Part shown: positions 44,517 through 53,305 of the stretch, one piece after another | Layout: each line of letters opens with the position of its first letter | Position numbering within the stretch: the stretch's first letter is position 1 | Assembly (NCBI GenBank): GCA_902593945.1 | Contig: CACJKA010000003.1 | Span: 1-64,000, forward strand | Length of the DNA: 64,000 nt | Direction of reading: 5' to 3' | From: an uncultured Candidatus Poseidoniales archaeon | GTDB lineage: Archaea > Thermoplasmatota > Poseidoniia > Poseidoniales > Thalassarchaeaceae | Notes under the pieces: generated by a model | The model's database searches: none | What the model was told of the DNA's origin: nothing | What the model saw: only the letters and a program-made list of their open reading frames with translations | Translations under genes and position numbers: made by a program

Positions 44517-44526
44517 AGCGCTCTCG
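44506..44526 (-). promoter_or_regulatory. Perfect 9-bp hairpin enclosing the start codon of the PKD protein gene
   Basis: CGAGAGCGC (44506-44514), a three-base spacer ATA and GCGCTCTCG (44518-44526) form a GC-rich inverted repeat in AT-rich DNA. On the minus strand the ATG at 44516-44514 begins in the loop, so the RNA fold would hide the initiation site. A second small hairpin, CAATC-GCGA-GATTG with a GNRA-type loop, lies upstream at 44544-44557. This may be an attenuator or terminator after tbp, or a translational switch. Confidence 0.6.
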
Positions 44527-44573
44527 CGTAGTTAGACATTCATCAATCTCGCGATTGAAGGTTCTCAACTTTC

Positions 44574-45290
44574 TTACAATAAATCTGCAAGTTCGTCTTG
44601 TATAAACTGTACTGCTTCAAGGATCTCATCCTTATGTCTTGCACCAGTTATCACCATCTTTCCGCTACCGAAGATTAAGCAGACAACTTTAGGGTAATCC
44701 AATCTGTAGATTAGTCCAGGGAATTGTTCTGGTTCATATTCAACTTTATCGAAAGGCAAGTGGAATGTTAGATTATTTAGATTTAATTTTCTTGGTAATG
44801 CTGCAAGAGGTTCTCCTTCTCTAATTCCTCTGATTCTTGAGTCATTAGCTTCAACCTCTTCATCAGTTGCAGCTCTAATTCCTCCACCATCTAAATCAAT
44901 TACACGTGTGTTGTTATCATCCATTCTGGCGGTCCCATAGTAATCTTCAGGATAGAAAAGTGAGTATGTAGCTACCATATTTTGTACTTCAATTTCAACA
45001 TCTTTAAGATCCCATGTGTCAATGCCTGCTGCCCTTAAATCAGCAGTCATTCTTTCAATTCCAGTGTGGATATTTTGTTCATTCTTACCACCAGTACAAA
45101 CTGCTCTACCTGATCTAAACATTAGTATTGCAAGTTTTGGGTCTACTACTCTGTAAACAACTCCTGGGAATTGTTCTGGTTCATATTCACAATTCAACTG
45201 AATTGCGATATCCGGAAGATCTAGTTCTTCCGCGACTCTTGTTGATGCAACTACATTTACTACAGTTAGGCGTTCTTCGTCACTAAGCAT
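44574..45290 (-). CDS. tbp: TATA-box-binding protein with a large insertion in the second repeat
   Basis: The general transcription factor that recognises archaeal TATA boxes. The two symmetric repeats are clear: VVNVVASTRVAEELDLPDIA with YEPEQFPGVVYRVVDPK, and VQNMVAT with YEPEQFPGLIYRLDYPK and LIFGSGKMVITGARH. Typical archaeal TBPs have about 180 residues; this has 238 because about 55 polar, acidic residues (roughly 112-166) interrupt repeat 2 between its first strand and first helix. The ATG at 45290 is preferred because a TATA box lies 26 bp upstream, fitting a leaderless transcript; the frame extends to a TTG at 45332. Confidence 0.93.
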   Translation of the reverse strand: MLSDEERLTVVNVVASTRVAEELDLPDIAIQLNCEYEPEQFPGVVYRVVDPKLAILMFRSGRAVCTGGKNEQNIHTGIERMTADLRAAGIDTWDLKDVEIEVQNMVATYSLFYPEDYYGTARMDDNNTRVIDLDGGGIRAATDEEVEANDSRIRGIREGEPLAALPRKLNLNNLTFHLPFDKVEYEPEQFPGLIYRLDYPKVVCLIFGSGKMVITGARHKDEILEAVQFIQDELADLL

Positions 45291-45310
45291 ATCGCTCGCA
45301 CTTATGTTCA

Positions 45311-45320
45311 CTTTATAAAG
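45311..45320 (-). promoter_or_regulatory. TATA box of tbp
   Basis: The palindromic CTTTATAAAG is centred 26 bp before the ATG at 45290, the distance expected for a leaderless archaeal transcript. It gives tbp its own promoter inside the mevalonate kinase - tbp gene string and argues against the upstream TTG start. The gene product would bind its own promoter. Confidence 0.6.
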
Positions 45321-45349
45321 AATAGTTGTCAAGAAAACGAATTAGATTA

Positions 45350-46357
45350 CTATTTATTGCCAGTTTTTTTGATATAAACTCCGCTGGAACCGAATTTTGA
45401 GATTAATGGGCGACCTCCACACAATTCAATTTCTTGAGCCACTCTAGTGGGATTATCGGTAAGAGCAACCATACAACCTCCTCCTCCTGCGCCAGTAAGT
45501 TTCGAACCAAATGAATGTGGCCTAGTAGCAGAGACCATTAGATCCAGTAATTCATTGCTGACTCCTAATTTTTTCAATCTTTCATGACAACTATTCATTG
45601 CCATTCCAACTGCCTCCAGATTCCCAACTTTCAATGCAGTAAGTCCGGCAATAGTAATATTTTCAATTGATTTCATTTCATCATAAAGTTCTGGATTTTC
45701 TTTCAATCTTTCTGCAACTCCTGAGACCATTTTACCAGTCGGAGAGGATTTTCCCGTGAAACCTAAGACTAACCAAGATTGATTGATATTTTCATGTAAT
45801 TCGGCACTATGAATAGACCAACTTCTTTTTCCTTCAGGTGTTACAAGACTCGTGTCAAAAATATGTTTCAAAGTATCAATTCTTTCCCCTGATACTACTA
45901 CGCATCCTCCAAGTGAACTTGCTGCAGAGTCGGTTGGACTAGCTCTTCCTTCTTGAGTGGCTGCCTCTGCAGAATGGCCTATTTTTGATAGTTTTATCAA
46001 ATCTATTTCTTCATTTGGTTTAGTGAATTGATGGAGTGCAGCGCCCATTGCGTTCGAAAGTGCTGCACTTGACCCCAGTCCTGCTCCCGAGAACAAATCA
46101 GATTGAACATTGATTCTCAAAGGACTCCCTTCATAATTAAATAGATTTTTTATGATGTGTTGAATATGTGGATGCTTGTTAGAATCGAATTTTTCAAATC
46201 CATCAGTATTATATCTATTATTTATTTCCCAATCATTAGATTTTTCAATTGTAATTTCAACTCCTGAATCTATGGAAACAGCAACAGCAGGGTGGCCATA
46301 AACAACCGCATGTTCACCAAATAAAATACACTTGCCCGGTGCGAAGGCTGTTGACAT
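45350..46357 (-). CDS. mvk: Mevalonate kinase
   Basis: A GHMP kinase that phosphorylates mevalonate for the isoprenoid ether lipids of archaea. Motif 1 is FAPGKCILFGEHAVVYGHPA, the phosphate loop is GAGLGSSAALSNAMGAA, and motif 3 is KLTGAGGGGCMVAL. The 335-residue length is normal. The segment HSAEAATQEGRASPTDSAAS is typical of true mevalonate kinases. The gene diverges from the HdrD-like gene, and a 12-bp palindrome lies 2 bp before its ATG. The fused aconitase X encoded at 60564 may belong to the same pathway. Confidence 0.95.
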   Translation of the reverse strand: MSTAFAPGKCILFGEHAVVYGHPAVAVSIDSGVEITIEKSNDWEINNRYNTDGFEKFDSNKHPHIQHIIKNLFNYEGSPLRINVQSDLFSGAGLGSSAALSNAMGAALHQFTKPNEEIDLIKLSKIGHSAEAATQEGRASPTDSAASSLGGCVVVSGERIDTLKHIFDTSLVTPEGKRSWSIHSAELHENINQSWLVLGFTGKSSPTGKMVSGVAERLKENPELYDEMKSIENITIAGLTALKVGNLEAVGMAMNSCHERLKKLGVSNELLDLMVSATRPHSFGSKLTGAGGGGCMVALTDNPTRVAQEIELCGGRPLISKFGSSGVYIKKTGNK

Positions 46358-46359
46358 AG

Positions 46360-46371
46360 TCTACCGGTAGA
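46360..46371. promoter_or_regulatory. Perfect 12-bp palindrome upstream of mevalonate kinase
   Basis: TCTACCGGTAGA is self-complementary over 12 bases and sits 2 bp before the mevalonate kinase ATG in the 117-bp divergent region. It might be an operator covering the initiation region. One such palindrome in a 64-kb window can also arise by chance. Confidence 0.35.
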
Positions 46372-46474
46372 GGGCATAGGAAATTAGTATTGGGTATGTT
46401 ATATCAATCGGTTAATTGAAAGTATTGTTTCTCTTCCGAGGCACGTTAGTTTATACTCAAGCCGAGAGGAATGG

Positions 46475-48484
46475 ATGATGAAACACCCCTTAGAGATGCA
46501 ATATGGGCCATTAGATGGATGGACAATCCTTCTTTTTATGGGAGGATTGTCAATCTCATTTTTCCTTTTCCAAGTTATCAAGGCAACACGATTAGTTATG
46601 TTAGGTTCTCCTGACAATCGATTTGATTCTTGGGGTTTAAGAATTAAGGAAATGCTTGTTGGTTGGTTGGGTCAAAAAAAGGTTCTACGCGATCGAGTTG
46701 CTGGGACCATGCATGTGCTGATGTTTTGGGGTTTCTTGATGTTGGGAAGTGACATGCTAGACCTTGCCAGTGCCAATTATTTTTCTGAAAATCTACTTCC
46801 TTCGATCTTCAAAAATCCATGGAACGGCATTGTAGAATTAGGTTATACAACCGCTCTGATAGGTGCTACAGCAGCGTTGATTAGAAGAGTTGCCTTTACT
46901 CCAGATAAACTCAAAGGAAAATCTCAGCTAGAAGGAAACTTCATTCTTGTGTTAATACTAACTATTACATCTACTTCATTTATCATTGAGTCTCCTGAGA
47001 ATCCATCTTCAACGTGGGAACCGATTGGATTCTTTGTATCTGATAGTTTAGATTTGAGTTCTAGTGTAATTGTGGCATCTTATTGGGCTCACATGTTTGC
47101 AATTTGTTGCTTCTTGGTATTAATACCAGTTTCTAAGCACATGCATTTAGTAATGGCAATTCCAAATGTTTTCTTCCATGACACGAATGCAATGGGTACG
47201 ATGCGTCCGTTGGCTGTAGATGAAAATGGTAAAGCAATTCCTCTCGAAGATCTAGATATTGATTCTTTTGGTGTTAGTACATTTGATCAATATACTTGGA
47301 GACAAATAATAGATGGTTGGTCATGTACATCCTGTGCTAGATGTCAAGATGTTTGCCCTGCCTATGAATCAGGTAAAGGTCTCAATCCTATGCAAGTAAT
47401 TCATGATGTAAGAAATTATGCTAATGAACATGCACCTATTCTACTCAAAGGAGAAAACCCTGAGGAGACTATGTTAGCTCGAATAACTAGTGAGGCAGTT
47501 TGGGCTTGTACTACTTGTAATGCATGTGTTGACATTTGTCCACTTTACATCGAACATGTTCCTAAGTTAACTGACTTAAGAAGAAATGCAATGATGGAGA
47601 CTATGGAATATCCTGAGGAACTTAATGTAGCCATGGGCAACTTAGAGTCTGCTTCAAATCCTTATGGATTTGGTCCTCATGAGAGGGCTGATTGGGCGTC
47701 TGACTTAGACGTCAAAGTAGGGCAGCCCGCCGAATATATCTACTTCGTTGGTTGTGCTGCTAGTTTTGATGAAAGAAATCAGAAAGTAGCACGCGCAACA
47801 ATCTCCTTGATGAAAGAAGCAGGACTAGATGTAGGTATTTTAGGTATGCAAGAAGGTTGTTCAGGAGATCCCGCAAGAAGAGCCGGAAATGAATACCTTT
47901 TCCAAATGTTGGCCGAAACTAATATTATGACTTTCCAGGAATTAGGAGTTAAGAGAATTGTAGCATCATGCCCTCATTGTTTCCATACTTTAGGTAAAGA
48001 ATATTCAGATTATGGTGCAGATGAACTTGAAGTATTCCATCATACCGAAATAATGGCCAAGTTACAAGAAGAAGGTAAACTTCCTGACTTCGATAAGGAG
48101 GGTAAGAGTATTACTTTCCACGACCCCTGTTACTTGGGTCGTATTGGAGATGTAATCGATGAACCTAGATCAGTTCTAGGTGGAGTTGATGTAGAAATTG
48201 AAAGACATGGAAAAGATTCATTTTGTTGTGGAGCAGGAGGTGCTCAGATGTGGATGGAGGAAGATTCAGATAAAAGAGTAAATAAGATTCGCGCAGAGGA
48301 AATTGCTGCTACTGGATGTGACACCGTGGCTATAGGTTGTCCTTTTTGTTCTGTAATGGTAAAAGATGGCCTCGATACCGTTGGTTCCGAGATGGATGTA
48401 AAAGATGTTGCAGAACTGTTATGGGAGCAGATTGTGGCTAGGGACAAAGAAATCCATTCCGCTACGAGTTTGACTAATGATTGA
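46475..48484 (+). CDS. HdrD/GlpC-like iron-sulfur oxidoreductase fused to a membrane cytochrome-like domain
   Basis: A 669-residue membrane electron-transfer protein. The first 230 residues hold about five helices with histidines suited to b-type heme (AGTMHVLMFWGF, SYWAHMFAICCF, SKHMHLVMA), like NarI/HdrE. Two [4Fe-4S] motifs follow (CTSCARCQDVCP and CTTCNACVDICP), then two CCG domains with GCSGDPARRAG, SCPHCFHTLG and FCCGAGGAQM. This layout occurs in heterodisulfide reductase-like proteins and in proteins that take electrons from ETF in beta-oxidation. Quinone reduction is plausible, given the acyl-CoA dehydrogenase in the window, but not shown. GAGAGG precedes the ATG. Confidence 0.9.
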   Translation: MMKHPLEMQYGPLDGWTILLFMGGLSISFFLFQVIKATRLVMLGSPDNRFDSWGLRIKEMLVGWLGQKKVLRDRVAGTMHVLMFWGFLMLGSDMLDLASANYFSENLLPSIFKNPWNGIVELGYTTALIGATAALIRRVAFTPDKLKGKSQLEGNFILVLILTITSTSFIIESPENPSSTWEPIGFFVSDSLDLSSSVIVASYWAHMFAICCFLVLIPVSKHMHLVMAIPNVFFHDTNAMGTMRPLAVDENGKAIPLEDLDIDSFGVSTFDQYTWRQIIDGWSCTSCARCQDVCPAYESGKGLNPMQVIHDVRNYANEHAPILLKGENPEETMLARITSEAVWACTTCNACVDICPLYIEHVPKLTDLRRNAMMETMEYPEELNVAMGNLESASNPYGFGPHERADWASDLDVKVGQPAEYIYFVGCAASFDERNQKVARATISLMKEAGLDVGILGMQEGCSGDPARRAGNEYLFQMLAETNIMTFQELGVKRIVASCPHCFHTLGKEYSDYGADELEVFHHTEIMAKLQEEGKLPDFDKEGKSITFHDPCYLGRIGDVIDEPRSVLGGVDVEIERHGKDSFCCGAGGAQMWMEEDSDKRVNKIRAEEIAATGCDTVAIGCPFCSVMVKDGLDTVGSEMDVKDVAELLWEQIVARDKEIHSATSLTND

Positions 48485-48521
48485 TAATTAAAATATTAAA
48501 CCTAATCTCTTCCGTAAGAAC

Positions 48522-48908
48522 ATGAGTGATGAGTTTAGATTCCTTGGCCAAACAATACCAAACCTAGCAATAATTTCTGGTTCTATCCTGATTCTTTGGG
48601 GTATCTTCGCATATCTATCTAGTACGGCAGTTACTTCACTAATCCCTTCTTTTGTCGGATTACCATTACTAATTCTCGGTGTCCGTTCAAATAAAGACAA
48701 ATCAAATAAACATCATTACATGCATGCTTCTATGATTATTGCTTTATTTTCAGTACTGGGTGGTCTAAGAATTTTAACTGCAGAAGACCCTACCGATCTT
48801 ATGATAGCATCTCATTTGATTCTTATTGTGGTTGGTACAATCTTTATGGTCGGCGGGATATTGTCTTTCAGACATGCTAGAAAACTAAGAGAATCACTTG
48901 GTGAATAG
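48522..48908 (+). CDS. Four-helix membrane protein
   Basis: A 128-residue protein with four hydrophobic segments (about 11-31, 39-56, 67-85 and 92-115) and charged ends. No family is recognised. An AT-rich AAATATTAAAC centred about 29 bp upstream could be its TATA box. It lies 2 bp before the first C26 hydrolase gene, so the two are probably co-transcribed. Confidence 0.6.
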   Translation: MSDEFRFLGQTIPNLAIISGSILILWGIFAYLSSTAVTSLIPSFVGLPLLILGVRSNKDKSNKHHYMHASMIIALFSVLGGLRILTAEDPTDLMIASHLILIVVGTIFMVGGILSFRHARKLRESLGE

Positions 48909-48910
48909 GT

Positions 48911-49597
48911 ATGAGGCCTTTGATTGGCATAACTACCTCAGTAAATATGAGGGATTATGAGACTCAAGATCAATCAGTTGTAATGATTCCTGAGAACTAT
49001 CCTAAGGCTGTTAAAGAAGCAGGAGGGATTCCACTTTTGATTAGTGAATGCGGTGATCCCAATGAATTATTAGATATTTTAGATGGATTGATAATTTCTG
49101 GTGGAAGAGATATTAATCCTAGAATTTATGGTGAAGAATTACACGAAAAAACTACGGATATCGACAATCAGCAAGACCAATGGGAGGTGTCTCTAATTGA
49201 AGGTGCCATAGATAGAGACCTACCTTTGTTATGTGTTTGCCGAGGTCATCAATTACTCTGTGCAATTAGGGGAGGTAAATTATTTCAGCATCTTCCAACA
49301 ACTAAAGGATTTGAGAATCATGGAGAAACTGGAGGAAAATGGTCTAATCATAAGATACAATTGATTCCCGGATCTTTAATTTATGATATATTAGGGGAAG
49401 AAGTAATCGGCAATTCTGGCCATCATCAAGGAGTATTTGATGCTGGAGACTTGAATGTAGTGGGCAGAACCACTGACGGACTCATAGAGGCTGTTGAATT
49501 ACAAAGCTGCAGATTCTTAATTTCAGTCCAATGGCACCCTGAGATGTGTGGTCATAAAGAAATATTCGAAAGACTAATTGCTGTTTCTAGTGATTAA
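48911..49597 (+). CDS. Peptidase C26 / gamma-glutamyl hydrolase family protein (first of a tandem pair)
   Basis: A 228-residue GATase1-fold hydrolase of the PuuD/gamma-glutamyl-GABA hydrolase group. Family signatures are IGITTSVNMRDYE, DGLIISGGRDINPRIYGEE, the nucleophile in LLCVCRGHQLLCAIRGG and the His/Glu pair in SVQWHPEM. Such enzymes cleave gamma-glutamyl bonds, for example in polyamine degradation. It is followed 40 bp later by a paralogue of equal length with the same motifs, clearly a tandem duplication. The exact substrate is unknown. Confidence 0.9.
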   Translation: MRPLIGITTSVNMRDYETQDQSVVMIPENYPKAVKEAGGIPLLISECGDPNELLDILDGLIISGGRDINPRIYGEELHEKTTDIDNQQDQWEVSLIEGAIDRDLPLLCVCRGHQLLCAIRGGKLFQHLPTTKGFENHGETGGKWSNHKIQLIPGSLIYDILGEEVIGNSGHHQGVFDAGDLNVVGRTTDGLIEAVELQSCRFLISVQWHPEMCGHKEIFERLIAVSSD

Positions 49598-49637
49598 GAC
49601 GGTTTGATTATTAATCTAGACGTATACCGATGATTGT

Positions 49638-50336
49638 TTGTCATCTCCACGGCCGATAATAGGTATTACTTGCCCTTCAAGACCCACAAAGTGGGCTAAA
49701 TGGGAACTCGATGCCGTAGTTATTCCAACAACATATCATAAGATGGTTTCCAGATGTGGAGGTATTCCTATTTTGATACCTCCGGGCTCTAGTACTGAGA
49801 TAATTGATAATATCGATGGACTAATTATTTCGGGTGGTCCTGACATTAGTCCTGAAATTTATGGGCAAGAAAATGGTAAATTTACTATTGAGACTTATCC
49901 CGAGCAGGATGCATCAGAGATTGCGTTAATCAAATCTGCAATTAAAAATGATCTTCCTTTACTATGCATCTGTCGAGGTTTCCAGTTATTGTGTGCAATT
50001 CATGATGGCTCTTTACATCAACATCTCCCTCAAACTGATGGATATGAAGAACACGGTGGTTGGGATGGAAACGTTACTGAGCATGGGGTTAATATCATTG
50101 AAGGATCTAGGTTAGAGGAAATAATGGGTGATAAAATCACTGTCAATTCAACTCATCATCAGGGCGTTAAAGACCCAGGTTCACTAAGAGTAACTGCGTT
50201 TTCCAGTCATGATGGATTAATTGAGGCGGTTGAAATAGAAAAACTTAGTTTTTGTATAGGTGTTCAATGGCATCCAGAAAGAATAGAACACGTTAGTTTG
50301 TATAAAGCCTTCATAGATTCAGCGCGAGGTTCATGA
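49638..50336 (+). CDS. Peptidase C26 / gamma-glutamyl hydrolase family protein (second of a tandem pair)
   Basis: A 232-residue paralogue of the preceding protein. It shares IGITCPSRP, DGLIISGGPDISPEIYGQE, the nucleophile in LLCICRGFQLLCAI and GVQWHPERIEH. The GHQ glutamine region reads GFQ here, while the first copy has GHQ, so the two may differ in specificity. The start appears to be TTG at 49638, with no in-frame ATG nearby. It ends 29 bp before cysS, on the same strand. Confidence 0.9.
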   Translation: MSSPRPIIGITCPSRPTKWAKWELDAVVIPTTYHKMVSRCGGIPILIPPGSSTEIIDNIDGLIISGGPDISPEIYGQENGKFTIETYPEQDASEIALIKSAIKNDLPLLCICRGFQLLCAIHDGSLHQHLPQTDGYEEHGGWDGNVTEHGVNIIEGSRLEEIMGDKITVNSTHHQGVKDPGSLRVTAFSSHDGLIEAVEIEKLSFCIGVQWHPERIEHVSLYKAFIDSARGS

Positions 50337-50365
50337 CTGTAATGCCTCCACCGTCATTTGATTGA

Positions 50366-51796
50366 ATGACGCTGCGGCTGTATGATACCCGTTCTCGAGT
50401 TAAAAGAAAACTAGAGACTCTTGTAGACGGAGAAGTGGGAATTTACGTTTGTGGAATCACTCCATATTCACCAAGTCACATTGGGCATGCTCGTCAAGCA
50501 ATTGCTTTCGATATCATAGTGAGATGGCTTAGGAATAGTGGATATAAGGTTAATCATATAACAAATTTCACGGATATTGATGACAAAATTATAGCTATAG
50601 CAAACGATGAAAAAGTACATTTTTTGGAAGTGGCTAATAGGAATATAGAGGACTACTTTGATGTAATGAATTTACTAAATGTTTTACCTGCTGATGCTTA
50701 TCCAAGGGTGACGGAAACTATCCCTGAAATAATTTCTATGATATCAAGATTAATTTCGAGTGGGAATGCATATGAGTCTTCAGATGGTGTTTATTTCGAG
50801 ATAAATAGTGCACCTGAGAAATATGGTCAACTAACTGGACAAACTCTAGAAATGGTCCAAGAAGGAGCAGGGGGTAGAGTCAATACCACAGGTTCTGGAA
50901 AAAAGAATCATAGAGATTTCGCATTATGGAAGTTTGCTAAGGAGAATGAGCCTTATTGGGATAGTCCGTGGGGCAAAGGAAGACCAGGATGGCATATTGA
51001 GTGCTCCGCAATGTCTCTAGAATATCTTGGTGAAAAATTCGACATCCATGGTGGTGGTTCTGATTTGATGTTTCCACATCATGAAGCAGAGATCTTCCAA
51101 TCGGAATGTTGTCTTAATCATGAACCAGTAGTACAATATTGGATACATAATGGTATGATAAACGTAGATGGAGAAAAGATGAGTAAATCATTAGGAAATT
51201 TTTGGACGATTAGAGATGCTATTTCTAAGGTAAATCCTTTAGAATTAAGATATTGTTTAATCAATGCCCCTTACAGGCAACCGGTTGAATTTAACGATGT
51301 AATGCTCGAAGATTCATCGAGCCATCATCAAAGGCTAATCTCAGCTTATGGGGAGGGACTTTCTCTTTGTGAAAAGAAATCATGGGAAAATTCAGATTTC
51401 TTGAAGTCTGCTAGCACTAATTTTTCTAATGGGATGAATGACGATTTCAATACTAGAATTGCAGTAGTCGAAGTACAATCTGTAGTCAAATATTTGAAAG
51501 AAAAAATTGATAATAATGATGTAGCAGAAATTTCTGCATCAGTTTCATGGTTGTCAGATTTTGCTGGTAAGATTCTGGGACTTCTTCCTGATGACGAATT
51601 TATCCTAAATGAAGTTAATCAGAATAATGCTGCTATGTCAGCTATTTCAGACTTAGTAAATGACTTATTGAATCAGAGAAAGGTTGCCCGTGATGAGAAA
51701 AATTGGGATCGAGCAGATGAAATTAGAAGTGAATTAAATTCCATGGGAGTAATTGTTGAAGACTCTCCTAGCGGCCCTATATGGAGACTTAGATAA
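50366..51796 (+). CDS. cysS: Cysteinyl-tRNA synthetase
   Basis: Class I aminoacyl-tRNA synthetase, 476 residues. The HIGH motif is in [16 protein letters not shown], and [12 protein letters not shown] is the KMSKS loop. Zinc ligands are recognisable in [17 protein letters not shown] and [12 protein letters not shown]. The C-terminal helical anticodon region has [18 protein letters not shown], typical of this enzyme. Length and order are normal. The organism thus charges tRNA-Cys directly and need not rely on the SepRS/SepCysS route of some methanogens. Confidence 0.96.
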   Translation: MTLRLYDTRSRVKRKLETLVDGEVGIYVCGITPYSPSHIGHARQAIAFDIIVRWLRNSGYKVNHITNFTDIDDKIIAIANDEKVHFLEVANRNIEDYFDVMNLLNVLPADAYPRVTETIPEIISMISRLISSGNAYESSDGVYFEINSAPEKYGQLTGQTLEMVQEGAGGRVNTTGSGKKNHRDFALWKFAKENEPYWDSPWGKGRPGWHIECSAMSLEYLGEKFDIHGGGSDLMFPHHEAEIFQSECCLNHEPVVQYWIHNGMINVDGEKMSKSLGNFWTIRDAISKVNPLELRYCLINAPYRQPVEFNDVMLEDSSSHHQRLISAYGEGLSLCEKKSWENSDFLKSASTNFSNGMNDDFNTRIAVVEVQSVVKYLKEKIDNNDVAEISASVSWLSDFAGKILGLLPDDEFILNEVNQNNAAMSAISDLVNDLLNQRKVARDEKNWDRADEIRSELNSMGVIVEDSPSGPIWRLR

Positions 51797-51854
51797 ATTA
51801 TTTTTATCCTCTAAGTCTTGTATTCTATAGCGAAGGACCGATAAGTCATATCAC

Positions 51855-53303
51855 TTGCGAAATAATGTGTCTATCCCATCCGTGATTGAAACTACATGTG
51901 TTGTTTTGATAGTTTTTACTACAGCAATGGCGGGATGTTTGGAAGCAGTCGAAACAGCAATGGAAACCTCTCCTGATTGGGATAATGGCTTAATTTATGT
52001 AGACGATCCGTTAAGTCATGAAGATCCTAGAGAGTTTATTACCAGAACAATTTTTGAGCAAGGATATGTAGAAGGCGAAGCTTTTTGGGCAGTATTTGGA
52101 AATGAAGAAGGAGGTAATTGTTGTGAACATTATCTGGCAGGGACCAAAGAAGGATGGATTGTTAATTTCGGAGGAGAGTATCCTACTTGGTCAGAAGATA
52201 GAGGGCATACTTGGCAAGAATATCAACCATCTATCTTTTCTCAACTTGGTTGTCTAGAACCTAAACCTACTGTTCCTGGTCAAGAAGGTCTTGGAGAAGG
52301 GAGTATAGTTCAAGCAACAAATGGTGATTTAATTTCTATGGGTTGGTTCCCATATCCTAGTACTAGTGGAGCCGATCAATTCTATGCATTCCTTTACGAC
52401 TCTGAAGATGAAGAATGGACTTGGTGTTTCAATAGAACGCCTGAACCATTCTATGATAGATCTTGGCAAGTTGAAGTGATTGGTCCAATTAATGGAGGAG
52501 TCTATGGTAACGGAGAATATGCCAGTTTAGTAATTTCCAATTTTTGGCATCAAGTTCAGAATGTCGGTGGCCAGATATCTACAGATGGTTTGAACTATGA
52601 TTATTTTCCATTCCCTGATAGAGATGGAAATTTAGACAGTATTGAAGTAAATCTTATTTCTTCTGATTTAGGAGTTGAATGGGACTTTACCAAGCCACAT
52701 AAAGAAATGAGGGCCTTTCCAGTTCCTTCTGGTGGTTTATATTTTCCAAATTATTTCGTTGATGGTACGGATGCATTCTTAGATACATCACTTAATTGGT
52801 GGTCTGCTACTAATCAAAATGGATCATCTTTACCTTCAGAGTATTGTGCATTTGATTCATCCAGTGCACTTCATTGTGTCGTTTCCGAATCAACAATGAT
52901 AACTCATCTAATGTCTTTGGATGGTGGTGAAAGTTGGCAAAATTTCACTTATGACTTATCAACTGATGCTAGTGCAATTGAAGAATGGGAGTTCCATTCT
53001 AGTGGAGTCCACGATCTATTTGTCCTGAGCGTTAGGTACCAAAGTTCTCTAGGCCCCGATGTTGATGTCGCCTATCATGTCCGTGATTTCTCTGAATCCC
53101 TATCTCCTGATCAATTTAGTTTCATAGGTCAAGGCGACTTAGATTCTACATCTGGTGCTGGTGCAGATATTAGGTTTGATTTTGCTAGTATGGGTATACT
53201 ACCAGATGGTGGTTCTTTCATTGCTTACCATGACTCAACAGATCCAGATCCTTTATTCGCCGTTGAATTGCTTCTTCCAGCAGAAATGTATAATCCAAAT
53301 TAG
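51855..53303 (+). CDS. Secreted lipoprotein with Asp-box repeats
   Basis: About 480 residues, exported by a signal peptide ending in the lipobox AMAGC. At least two Asp-box motifs are visible (SEDRGHTWQ and SLDGGESWQ), the pattern S-x-D-x-G-x-T/S-W found in sialidase-like beta-propellers and BNR proteins. Aromatic-rich, Cys-containing segments suggest a folded extracellular domain. The frame opens at TTG 51855; a GTG at 51867 gives a more usual signal peptide. No sialidase catalytic residues were identified, so a glycan-binding or structural role is as likely as an enzyme. Confidence 0.75.
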   Translation: MRNNVSIPSVIETTCVVLIVFTTAMAGCLEAVETAMETSPDWDNGLIYVDDPLSHEDPREFITRTIFEQGYVEGEAFWAVFGNEEGGNCCEHYLAGTKEGWIVNFGGEYPTWSEDRGHTWQEYQPSIFSQLGCLEPKPTVPGQEGLGEGSIVQATNGDLISMGWFPYPSTSGADQFYAFLYDSEDEEWTWCFNRTPEPFYDRSWQVEVIGPINGGVYGNGEYASLVISNFWHQVQNVGGQISTDGLNYDYFPFPDRDGNLDSIEVNLISSDLGVEWDFTKPHKEMRAFPVPSGGLYFPNYFVDGTDAFLDTSLNWWSATNQNGSSLPSEYCAFDSSSALHCVVSESTMITHLMSLDGGESWQNFTYDLSTDASAIEEWEFHSSGVHDLFVLSVRYQSSLGPDVDVAYHVRDFSESLSPDQFSFIGQGDLDSTSGAGADIRFDFASMGILPDGGSFIAYHDSTDPDPLFAVELLLPAEMYNPN

Positions 53304-53305
53304 AA

